Assembly (NCBI GenBank): GCA_024196135.1 | Contig: JAMQCK010000097.1 | Coordinates: forward strand, 1-64,000 | DNA length: 64,000 nt | Origin: Pleurotus ostreatus/Saccharomyces cerevisiae fusant | Taxonomy: Eukaryota; Opisthokonta | Reading direction: 5' to 3' | In this document: positions 34,401 through 45,019 of the stretch, piece after piece | Position numbering within the stretch: position 1 is the first letter of the stretch | Layout of the letters: every line of letters begins with the position of its first letter | Position numbers and translations under genes: made by a program | The notes under the pieces: generated by a model | Database searches by the model: none | Told to the model about the DNA's origin: nothing | What the model saw: the letters and a program-made list of their open reading frames with translations, nothing else

Positions 34401-37400
34401 ACGTCATGGCGAAGATCACGAAGACGATCGACCAGCAGAAGGAAAAGGTGAAGGAGCTCACCGCCGACGCCTACTGGGACTTGCTCAAGCCCATGCCGGG
34501 TATGACCATCCGCGAGACGTTCGAGAGCAAGGTCAACCATGAGTTGAACAAAGCTCGTGACGATGCCGGAAAGGACGCGCAGGACGGCCTGAAGGACGAC
34601 AACAACGTCAAGCAGATGGTGGTGGCAGGTTCCAAGGGTTCCTTTATCAACATCTCGCAGATGTCTGTGTGCGTTGGGCAGCAGAGTGTGGAGGGCAAGC
34701 GTATCCCCTTCGGCTTCCGTCATCGCACTCTGCCGCACTTCACCAAGGACGACTACAGTCCAGAATCCCGCGGATTCGTCGAGAACTCGTACTTGCGCGG
34801 CCTCACACCGCAGGAGTTCTTCTTCCACGCTATGTCTGGTCGTGAAGGTCTCATCGATACGGCCGTCAAGACCGCCGAGACCGGTTACATCCAGCGTCGT
34901 CTCGTCAAGGCGCTAGAAGATGTCATGGTCTGCTACGACGGTACTGTGCGCAACTCCCTCGGCGATCTTGTCCAGTTCATCTATGGCGAGGACGGCATGG
35001 ATGGCGCCTTCATTGAGCGCCAGGGTGTTGACACGCTCCTCATGGGCGACCGGGAGATGGAGAAGAAGTACAAGATCGATATCACGGACTACGGCGAGAG
35101 CAGGCTTCCGGCTGGTGTACTCCAGGTCGGTCTCATCGACAACCTGAACCAGCAGGAGGCGTTGGACTTGCAGGAGAAGTTGAATCAGGAATGGGAGCAA
35201 CTGCGTGCGGACCGCGACGAGCTTCGCCTCTACGTCTTCCGGGGCTACGACTACCGCAACGCGCCACAGTACCTCCCGGTCAACCTCACTCGCATCACGC
35301 AGAACGCCATGCAGATCTTCCATATCGACAGGCGAAAGCCGAGCGATCTTCACCCGGGCTACATCGTCGACCAGGTCCGCGGCCTATGCGAGCGCGTCAG
35401 CGGTGTGCTCCGCGAGGACAACGAGTTCAGCCGTGAGGCGCAGGACAACTCGGCCAGGCTGTTCCGCATGCTTCTGCGCGCGCACTTCGCTGCGCGGAAG
35501 GTGCTCACTGTCTGGCATTTCACGCAGCAGGCGTTCGACTGGGCCATCGGGGAAGTGGAGACGAAGTTCAACCAGTCGTTGGCGAACCCGGGCGAGATGT
35601 GCGGGACCCTAGCGGCGCAGTCTATCGGCGAACCGGCGACGCAGATGACGCTCAACACCTTCCACTACGCCGGTGTGTCCAGTAAGAACGTCACGCTCGG
35701 TGTTCCTCGGTTGAAGGAGATCATCAACGTCGCCGCGAACATCAAGACGCCAGCGCACACTATCTATCTCGTGCCCGAGAAGGCGCAGAGTAGGCTTGGT
35801 GCGAAGGCCGTGCAGGAGCAGCTCGCGTTCACGACGTTACGCACGGTCACCGCTGCTGTGGAGATCTGGTACGACCCGGACACGCGCAACACAGTCATTG
35901 AAGAGGATCAAGAGATGATTGGGTCCTTCTGGGACATTGCCGATGCCGACCCAGGCTCCCCTGAGTACGAGAAGTATCAGCGCCAGTCGTCGTGGCTTCT
36001 CCGTCTCGTCCTCGACCGTAGGGCTATGATCGACCGCAAGGTCGACGTCGACTACGTCGCCAACCAGATCATCAACAACTTCAAGACCGATCTCGTCGTC
36101 ATGTGGAGTCAGGATGCCTCAGAGGACACGATGATCATCCGGTGTCGCGTAGTAAGCGGCGAGGAGAAGACGGAGGACGGGCTCGAGGACATTGAGGAGG
36201 ATGTGTTCCTGCGGCAGTTGGAGAACACGATGCTCAACTCCATCGTCTTGCGCGGTGTGAAGGGCATCGACCGTGTCTTCCTCAGCGAGAAGGACAAGAC
36301 CCACATCAACGACGATGGTACCGTCGGCCAGGAGAAGGAGTGGGTCCTCGAGACGAACGGTACGAACCTGAAGGCCGTCATGTGCGTGGACGGTGTCGAC
36401 TACACGCGCACGTCGTCGAACAACTGCGTGGAGGTGTTCAACACGTTGGGTATCGAGGCCGGTCGCCAGTCCGTGCTGAAGGAGCTGAAGTCGTGTATCG
36501 AGTTCGACGGTTCCTACGTCAACTACCGCCACATCGCCCTCCTCTGCGACCTGATGACCCAGCGCGGCACTCTCATGGCTATCACTCGCCACGGTATCAA
36601 TCGTTCGGACACTGGCGCGCTCATGCGTTGCTCCTTTGAGGAGACCGTCGAGATCCTCATGGAGGCCGCTGCGGTCGGCGAGAAGGACGACTGCCACGGT
36701 GTCGCTGAGAACGTCATGTTCGGGCAGATGGCGCCCATGGGCACTGGTGCCTTCGACGTCGCCCTCGACATCAACATGCTCAAGGACGCGATCGTTGACA
36801 CGCACCACATGCCGACGCTGGCGGGCGATGGTGGTATGACACCGGGGCAGGTCGCGATGACGCCGTACGACAGCAACTCGCCGATGTGGGATCAGGGCAT
36901 GTTCAAGGGCGAGCAGGCGGCGTTCTCCCCGCTGGCCGTCAACGGCAGCGAGGAGCCAAGCGGTGCGTATGGTGGACTCACTGGCTACGGCCAGAGTCCG
37001 TACGGCGCGGGCAGCTTCTCGCCTGGACGTCCTGGGTACAGCCCGACCTCGCCGAGCTACTCGCCTGCATCGCCGAGCTTCGCAAGCGCGCAGTCGCCGT
37101 TCATCGGCGGTGCATCGCCGTTCGGCGCGTCTCCGTATGCAACATCGCCGTTCATAGGTGGCGCGACGTCCCCGACGTACTCGCCGACTTCGCCTGCGTT
37201 GAACTTGACGTCGCCGTCGTACTCGCCGACGAGCCCGCGGTATTCGCCGACGTCTCCATCGTTCTCGCCAACGTCGCCGAGGTACAGCCCGCAGTCGCCA
37301 TCGTTCAGCCCGTCGTCGCCGAGATACTCGCCTACGAGTCCGTCGTTCAGTCCGGCTTCGCCTCGTTGTAAGTTTTCTGTTACCAGTGCCTCAGGAACTA

Positions 37401-37910
37401 CTCTGACTCTTACCTTTCAGACTCTCCCAGTATGTTGTTTGTTTACTTGGTCATGTATATGTGCTTACCTGTTCTTTTCTTTTCCTTCTCTTTCCTGCAG
37501 CTTGTAAGTCTCTAATCTTCCTCACGCATAGACCAATACTCATCATGCATTCAGCTCCCCAAATGGCTTCTCCCACGTCGCCGAAGTACTCCCCCACCTC
37601 ACCAATGGCCTCGCCGGCTTCCCCCAGATACTGTAAGCCCGAACGTGCGATTTCCTGTTCGCCCTGCTCACACATCACAGCCCCCACATCACCCGCATAC
37701 TCGCCGGCGTCTCCTGCTTACTGTGAGTAGCCTGACTTTTGGAATGTTGTTCTTGTCTAACCTTCATCTCCAGCCCCCACCTCCCCCGCATACAGCCCCT
37801 CCTCGCCAACGTGGTCGCCGTCTAGCCCGTCGCAGAACGCCAACGGCCAGAACCAGAACGGCAGCTCGTCGACGAACAACCACTACCAGGCGTCGCCGTC
37901 GTGGGATTAG
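31430..37910 (+). CDS. RPB1: RNA polymerase II largest subunit Rpb1
   Basis: Catalytic subunit that makes mRNA. Sixteen exons (31430-31516, 31567-31765, 31823-31893, 32363-32602, 32649-32972, 33022-33268, 33316-33493, 33545-33624, 33676-33745, 33798-33858, 33911-37367, 37421-37429, 37501-37503, 37555-37632, 37681-37722, 37774-37910) give 1760 aa in frame. The clamp zinc site shows [17 protein letters not shown] and [11 protein letters not shown]. The active-site block [11 protein letters not shown] has Mg-binding D490, D492 and D494. The bridge-helix/trigger-loop region includes [33 protein letters not shown]. The CTD starts near residue 1562 with about 17 heptads of YSPTSPx type, many with Phe at position 1 and Arg or Lys at position 7, interrupted by a non-heptad stretch. 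Intron 3 (31894-32362) is 469 bases, far above the local norm. Confidence 0.98.
31894..32362 (+). other. Unusually long intron 3 of RPB1
   Basis: It begins GTGAGTG after KADI and ends GAGATAG before [12 protein letters not shown]; the join matches the expected Rpb1 sequence exactly. At 469 bases it is about nine times the local median. It stays open in one frame for long stretches on both strands, but I see no recognisable protein or RNA in it. Confidence 0.7.
37421..37429 (+). other. Nine-base exon in the RPB1 tail
   Basis: The bases ACTCTCCCA lie between the acceptor CTTTCAG and the donor GTATGTTG. They encode the Tyr-Ser-Pro start of a heptad together with one base from each neighbouring exon. 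Confidence 0.8.
37501..37503 (+). other. Three-base microexon in the RPB1 tail
   Basis: The bases CTT sit between a textbook acceptor (TTTCCTGCAG) and a textbook donor (GTAAGTCTC). Included, they build YSPTSPQ; skipped, the same heptad would read YSPTPQ and stay in frame. Confidence 0.65.
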
Positions 37911-38430
37911 CCTCCAGTCGGTTTGGATCTTGTCTATTTCTTCGTCGTCCTCCGCTTGCGTTATATATTCTAGGATTAGTTTAGCTATGTCGCACACCAA
38001 CAATCACATTCCATACACCACAACGAGCATCATGTGTAGATTATTTGGCATTTTGAATGAACAGTACTGTGTAGATTTACACACGACATGCAAGTGAGGA
38101 GGATGAGGACCCCGACATTCTCGCCCAAGGCCTCCGGACGGACACGTTCAGAATGGTTCTCGAAGGCCCCTTCGCACGCAAGGGCAGGACCCTCTCAATG
38201 CTCAGCATCGTCGCAGGCTCGAAGGTCCCGAAGGTCCCGAAAGTCGTGCTCTTCGCGGAGGCCTTTCGGGGAAGTGGTGGGTGGGGTGAGAACAACGACT
38301 GCCAGATTGGGAACAAGGGACGTCTCGATCGGGAACCGCGGCACCTGATTCGAATCTTTCTTGGTCCCCGACCACCACCGTGTCGACCTGTTGCTTGCTT
38401 GTGCTCGTTCTCTTCCTCTAGCCAAATCTC
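37911..38430. other. Intergenic region
   Basis: 3' end of RPB1 and promoter of the next plus-strand gene. A short tandem repeat of GGTCCCGAA occurs near 38223-38245. A TCCTCTAG just before the downstream ATG could be the acceptor of a 5'UTR intron. No gene found. Confidence 0.4.
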
Positions 38431-40883
38431 ATGGCGTCTGATTGGGGCTTTAACTTCCGAAACGGCTACGCTTGCGATTCAGACTCGTCCGACGATGATG
38501 CGCCTCCGAAGACGGAGACAGACCTGATCAGGGAGTTCGACCTGGGCTCGCGCGATGAGGGCGGTGTCAAGTACAAGCCGAATCCATTCAGTATTGCGAA
38601 GATCAATGCGGCGGCGAGAGGGGAGCCCATGGCGAAACAGGCAGGAGGGAAGTCAGGGAAGGCGCAGGGTCGAGGGAAGCCCCAGACGAAGAAGGCCGGC
38701 GGGGGAACGATCGAGCATGCCTTCAAGGCGCAGGCTGCACGACCGAGGAACAAGGTGGCGCAGGAACCGGCTGCGAAGCAGGCGCCACGAAGCCGACCGT
38801 TCCAGGATCCCCGCATCGATCGCCCCACACCTCCCCCTCCCGCGCAGGCATCCCCACTAATCATCCTCGCCACCACAAATGCTGCCACAAATCCACTCGC
38901 AGCAACGGACGCTGCTACATCTGCTCCGTACACAACCACCACGAAGGAAAATGTTGCATTTGACGCGCATATACCCACTCCAACGGCGACTCTCACTGCC
39001 TCGCCTCAACATGCACCGGTCTCGACTCCGACTGTTCAGCAACGTCAATCAGTGCATATACCGACATTTCGGCCGCGCCCACGCCTGCAATATAACGTCC
39101 AGTCTTCTCCGCTACGCTCTCAGCTGCCTCGCAATTATGTTGCTCGACCTGCTCCGCTTTCGTCTCCTGCTCGACCTCGTGCCTACCATACGCAATGCTC
39201 TACGACTTCTCCTACTGCTGCTCCTCGTGCTTCTTCCCGACCTGCTGCCCCTCAAGGCTCTGCTACGCATTCACAACCGAAAAGGTCGTCCGGCATGTAT
39301 GGTCTGTCGCTGTATCTCTGGCCACGTAAACAAGTCTGACGCGTCGCGCAGCTGGCGACCCTCATTCTCGAAGCTCTCCCGCCAAATTGGATCTCCGGCG
39401 CTTGCAAGCCCAGGCTTCTCGACGGCAAGCTGCATCAGCTCGTTCAGTGCATCCCACCGCCTTTTCCGACAAACCTCAGATCTTGCAAATGCGACCCGTC
39501 AGCAAGCTATCGCCTACGGCTCCCCCTCCAACTACTACCGTCAGAGCTCATCCTCTCGAGCGCTCGTCTGCGTCTCTCGGAGCCTCGCCGCCACCGTCCT
39601 CCGTATCACGCAAACGCCCGGTTAACCGTGCAGCCAACGATTCTATCGCTCGCTCGCCTTCACGTCTACCCTCCGCCTACGCCACCTCCTTCGAGGACGC
39701 GGACGAGGACTGGAGCACGCTCTCTGCGCCGCTGCGGCCCGGAAAGCGGCAGAAGGTGAACGGTGTGCCATTCACCGCACCGTTCTCGATACCGGCGCTG
39801 TTGGGCAAGGCTGGCATGGGTGGGGGAGAGGTGAAAGCGCGGAATGGATCGGCCGTGAAGGCGCGTACGGGCACGGGTATTATACCTCGAGGCGGTACGC
39901 GCCCGCCCAGCGACTCCAGTGCCTGCGATACCGTCCGTAAGAGCGGCGTCAGCCCTGGCTCGAGGCGGTGGGTCATCACGTTCTTGCCTCCGCCTCTACC
40001 GAGTTCTGTCGCTAGCAAACCTGTGTCTCGCCCGAGTGTTCCCATCACAAGGAGAGACGACTCCGATGTGCTTCCGTCTGTGGACGACGCGGAAGAGCCG
40101 AGATTCCAATTCTCGGTCGACAATGAAGGCGACGCGATGCAGCAAGACAGCCGAACGGTGCCCAGTCCTCGCTCATCGTCTCCGTCCTATGCGCGCTCGT
40201 CGAGTCCGACGCTTGTGGGCGCGAATCCGGTAACGCCTGTGTTCAAGGACGCGCAGAACGCCGCCTACGACAAGGATGCTTCCTACGACGATGGATCTGT
40301 TGCGATGTACGACGCTATCCGTTCTGGCCACGACGACAACTTTCCTCTCCGCGACGACAACGCTCTCCACTGCGCCAGTGCCAGCTATTCCACCGATGGT
40401 GCTCCTTGCTACGACGATTCTCGTCCAGATGCTCCTGCTTACCCCTACGATGCTCATGCTCGCGACTACGATGCTCACGCACACCACATCGATGACTACG
40501 ACGACGCTGACGACTCAATGCTCGCTAATATTGACCTCGAAGGCGTGCGACTGCGTTTTCCGGCGCTGAAGGCCAGGCTGCGTTCCGTGCGTATTCTTTT
40601 CTATCCTCACTTGCGCATTTCTCTCTCATTGCTTCGTGTATTCGTTGTCTTCATCGTTGGATCCTGTCGTTCAATTCGGTGCTACATGTCTTGCCCTTGG
40701 ATCCCATATCATCCCCCACTTACTGAATGCACCCAGTAGCGCAAGAAGGCCGTCATGACGATGTGGGAGAAGCTGAAATTACCCAGCTGCGGCGAGGTTC
40801 ATTATGATCCTGAGGGGAAGGGCGGGGTTGGCGAAATACAGGTGCCGAGGTGGAAAGCGGCGATGAGTGAACTCGGCCATTAA
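38431..40883 (+). CDS. Unknown large disordered, probably nuclear protein
   Basis: Exons 38431-39301, 39352-40586 and 40740-40883 give 749 aa. The N-terminus is acidic (CDSDSSDDDAPPKTETDLIREFDLGS). A basic Gly/Lys/Arg region follows (GKSGKAQGRGKPQTKKAGGGTIEHAFK), then long Pro/Ser/Thr-rich disorder. Around residues 590-690 lies a stretch dense in Asp, Tyr, Ala and His with irregular DAHARDYDAHAHH-like repeats. The C-terminal 48 residues (RKKAVMTMWEKLKLP...VPRWKAAMSELGH) look ordered and may be the conserved part. I recognise no family. The second intron is 153 bases and its acceptor is chosen over the adjacent CAG because that one would create a stop. Confidence 0.65.
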
Positions 40884-41440
40884 TATTGACAGCTCATTAG
40901 CACCTGTATGGGCCATGTACATAGGTTACTCTCGCCGTTTGCGGCCAACAGGCAGATATAATGACAGTCAAAGAATCGTCGGCCTTGCTCCGTGCGTGTT
41001 TCTCAAGGTCACCCAGAATCCCGAAAGAAAAAAAGGACAAAACACAGCACGCTTCTACATAGCAGCAACTTGTTTCGATCAAGTGACCTCGGGGTTATGA
41101 GCCCCGCGCGCTTCCACTGCGCCATGCTGCTGAAATGTCTTAGGCCTTTTTGCCCTTATGGGCCCCCAGTCACCTTACATTTCTGCCTATCCTTACGAAC
41201 TCCTCTGATTCCTCACAAGGATCCAAGTTGTGGTCATTTAGTGCACACCCAGACTTCGACGAAGGCGAGAGAGCGCAACCATAGCTATGTGAGTCGAGGT
41301 TCGTTTCCTTGCTCTGCTCCCGCTGCGACGATGTCACCTTGCCGACATGACTACTAGCAACCCCAGACTTGACGTCAGGAGCGGTGGAGACCGCATCTCA
41401 TTCGCGTGCACACGACGCATACCTCCTCACTCTCTCCATC
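40884..41440. other. Intergenic region
   Basis: Promoter region of the SMP/C2 gene. Weak tRNA B-box-like bases occur near 41298, but no A box or cloverleaf fits. No gene found. Confidence 0.35.
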
Positions 41441-44400
41441 ATGTCTAAACGCCCAGAGCCTGCGCAGCACGAGTCAGAGGCGTCGACGAGCTCGTCCGGC
41501 AACGAGCGCGAGGTCACGGACCCCGTCACCCACCTCCCCCTCAACATCCACGATCAGACGCGGGTGCAGCTTGAGCGCATCCCCCCTCCCGTCGACGACC
41601 TCTCGCAATATGATCAGAAGAATCTCCGGGAGGTGCTGGCGCAGGCCTCTGCGGGCCGGCATATGGCCATGGAGGACCTCATACGCGATGAGATCAACAA
41701 GGGGTGGTGGGAGGACCCCGAGAAGCGGAAGAGCAAGCAGCGCATCAGGCTGGCACTAGTTGCTGCTGCGGCCAGCGCGGCCGGCGGTGCCAGCAGCTTG
41801 CTCACATACACAGTTGTACGACGCCTCACGAACTCTGGCTGGCTGGGATTCCTGCTCTCTGTGGTCACTTCATGTCTTTCGCCAGTCGCAGCCATGGCCT
41901 GTGTGCTCGTGCTCGATCGCAAGCTGCAGGACAAGGAGCGTACGCGGGATAGGGAACATGTGCCGGTGAGTGTGCCCCTCGTATGCCCCCCTGCGTCGTG
42001 GCTAACGCATTGCAGACCGAACACTCGCCTCCGCGCATCATGGAGGCCGAACGGCCAGAGACCGCTGACTGGCTCAACAAATTCCTCAGCACCCTCTGGC
42101 CCATGATCAACCCCTCCCTGTTCACCTCCCTCTGTGACATGATCGAGGACTCCATCCAGGCGTCCATGCCCAGCGCCATCAAGGGCGTGCGCATCGCCGA
42201 CCTGCAGCAAGGCAGCGTACCGCTGCGCCTCCTCGGCATGCGCGCGCTGGACACGCAGGAGGAGGGCGACTACGTGAACCTCGAGGTCGGCGTCGCGTAT
42301 CGCGCACGCGCGACGAGCGGCTCGCTCAAGTCGAAGGCGCAGAACCTGCACATGCTCATGCAGTTTTGGCTTCCGATGGGCATCGTCGTGCCCGTCTGGG
42401 TCGACGTGACGGGTATTCTGGCGACAGCGCGCGTGCGACTGCTCGTCACGCCGGACCCACCGTTTCTCGCGGAGATGGTGCTGACGCTGCTGGGGCAGCC
42501 GAAGGTCACAGTGTCCTGCACTCCGCTGGCTAAGAACTTCTTCGACGTTATGGACGTGCCCGGGCTCAGCAAGCTGCTGTCGGACGCGATAAACAGCGTC
42601 GCGGAGATGTATGTTGCACCGAGGAGCTTGACGCTGGACCTGAAGACGCTGCTGAGCGGGAGGGAGAAGATGGACACGGATGCGGTGGGCGTGCTCATTG
42701 TGACGGTCAAGCGCGCGCATGGCTTCCAGAACGGCGACAAGGTCAAGTTCTGGCAGAAGCAGGGCGACCAGAAGGGGGATCTATATGTTACTCTTTCGTG
42801 GTCGAAGTGGGGCAAGCCGTTGTGGTCGACGAGGTATGTCACGTTCTTTTAGTATGCTATTCTGAGTACTTATCCCCACGACTCAGGATCATCGAGGACG
42901 AGACCAACCCCGTATGGGAAGAGACGACGATGGTCCTTGTTGGCAACACTGACATCAATGCGGAGGAGAGGATCAAGCTGGCGCTCGTTGACTCCGGTAT
43001 GTCTAATTATCGGGGTGCCGTGAACGTTCGCTGAACCCCATCGCAGATCGCTTCACTGCCGACGACTACCTCGGCATCGTCGAGGCGCCAGTCAAGGAGC
43101 TCATGTCCTCAAACGAGACCGTCAACCGCATGAGCAGCCGCGACGACGCCTTCCACGACTCTCACGGCGTCGAGCTCTTCGGCCGCCTGCAATGGGAAGT
43201 CGGCTGGTTCGCCAAGACCACCTTCGAGCAGTCCATCGCGCACAGCGGGAAGGACGCCTCCGCGCTCGAGCGCGAGATCAAGGAGAAGGCGATCAAGTGC
43301 ATCAAGCGCACGCGCCAGCGCGACGGGACGCCAGACCCGGAGCAGGCGGAGATGGACCACCAGGTGAAGCTGGCGCTGAAGGACAATATCGAGGAGATCA
43401 TTGCGGCGACGAGCCCGCCGGAGGAGTTTCCGAGTGGGATATTGTCATTCAATATTGAGCAGATTATTGGGTTGGAGATTCCGGATACGAGGAAGGGGCA
43501 TCCGGGTGAGGGGGCGGAGGAGGAGGAGAGTGATAATTTGCCGTCGGGGTACTGCACGGTGATGCTTAACCATGAGCGCATCTACAAGACGAGGACGAAG
43601 CTGAAGAGCAACAAGCCCTACGTGCGTACATTCACATCTGTTTGGACTGATCCTTGACCTTTTCTGCAGTTCAATGCTGGCACTGAGCGCTTCATCCGCG
43701 ACTGGCGGACAGCGCAGCTGCTCATCTGCGTTCGCGACTCGCGCAACCACGAAGTTGACCCGATCATTGGCGTCGTATCCTTGCCCCTACGCAAGATTTT
43801 CCACAGCCGCTCACAAGTGACCGACATCTACCCCCTCGTCGGTGGGATTGGGCATGGTCGCATGCGTGTCCAAATGGTGTTCCGCTCCGTGCAGGTCCAG
43901 CTGCCTCGCGAGCTGTCCGGCTGGGATGTCGGCACGCTCGACATCGACTGGCACGTCCGTGCGGATGCGCACTTCCCGCCGGACCTCACGACCTCGCGCG
44001 TCATCCTGCGCACGCCGTACGGCTCTGCGAAGCTCACCCCACGCCACGAGGGCGGCTGGGAGCACCGCGGGCAGCGCCCGGTACGGTTGCCAGTGCGCAA
44101 GCGCTACGCGTCGTGCCTGCTCGTGCAGTTCCGCAAGCACTCGATCGGGCCGGACCAGACGGTCGCGGTTTCGTCGCTGTGGCTGAAGGACCTGATCGAC
44201 GGCGAGGAGCGCGAGGTGGAGCTGCCGGTGTGGAAGCAAGAGGAGGATGAGTTCCACAAGGCAAGGCAGAACGCCAAGAACGCGGACGAGGAGCCGATTG
44301 GGGAACGCGTCGGGACCATCTTCATGAAGCTCCGCTTCTGGCCTGGCTTGAGTGGGTATCACGAGAAGCTGGCGGGCAAGGACACGGGGATGGACGATGT

Positions 44401-44740
44401 GATGCAGGCGCTGGATTGCGCGGAGGGTGAGCGGGAAGAGGGCGAAGAGCTGGAGGGGGATACCGGGGACTCCTCGTCTTCGTCGTCGAGTGACGATGAT
44501 AACGAGGTGGAGGAGAAGGCTGGCGAGGCGGCGGACAAGGGGAAGGCGACGCTGAAGGACGCGCGCGACCGGCAGAGTCAGCTGAACCGCCGGCACCGGG
44601 GCCTGATGCAGTGGAGCGGGATGCGGAAGATGCACTGGGTGGGGCACAACATCGAGGATAAGTTCGACACGGCGGGCCAGAAGATCAAGGGTGCGTTTAA
44701 GCACAACCCGATGGAAGGACAGGTCGAGCATGAGGTTTGA
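41441..44740 (+). CDS. SMP/C2-domain protein of the tricalbin/E-Syt type
   Basis: Probable lipid-transfer tether at ER contact sites. Exons 41441-41965, 42016-42833, 42887-42996, 43047-43621 and 43670-44740 give 1032 aa. A hydrophilic N-terminus leads to a membrane hairpin (RLALVAAAASAAGGASSLLTY and GWLGFLLSVVTSCLSPVAAMACVLVLD). Then follows a domain opening ADWLNKFLSTLWPMINPSLFTSL, the usual start of an SMP lipid-binding domain, with FWLPMGIVVPVWVDVTGILATARVRL and the PGLSKLLSDAINSV end. C2-like segments follow (VGVLIVTVKRAHGF, then DETNPVWEE, and later ILSFNIEQIIGLE). The C-terminus has an acidic Ser/Asp run and a basic end. Fungal homologues are usually annotated only as C2 proteins, so the tether role is inference. 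Confidence 0.85.
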
Positions 44741-45019
44741 AGGGAGGGAGATGGCGCATTTATACTGACATTGTTGCATATCGGACTGACTTTCCTTACG
44801 CTCGCTGACGGACGTTTGCTATGTTTACTGGATCTCCTTCGCACGGACTGATACTGCTTCCATCTACCCCATGTACACTAGCATTGATATAACATTGACC
44901 AATTGAGCACAGTTGTACTCTTGCTCGTTGTCACTGCCGTTCAAGGAGGCGTAGTCCTCATCCGAATTCCAGGACGCGCGCTGACAGCGTCGTCAGAATC
45001 TGGCAGGAGGAATTCTCAG

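Noticed and set aside
34091..36808. Long open frames on the minus strand opposite RPB1 (34091-34828 and 36119-36808)
   Set aside because: They mirror the codon bias of RPB1 and contain low-complexity Leu/Val/Arg sequence with no splice sites or known residues.
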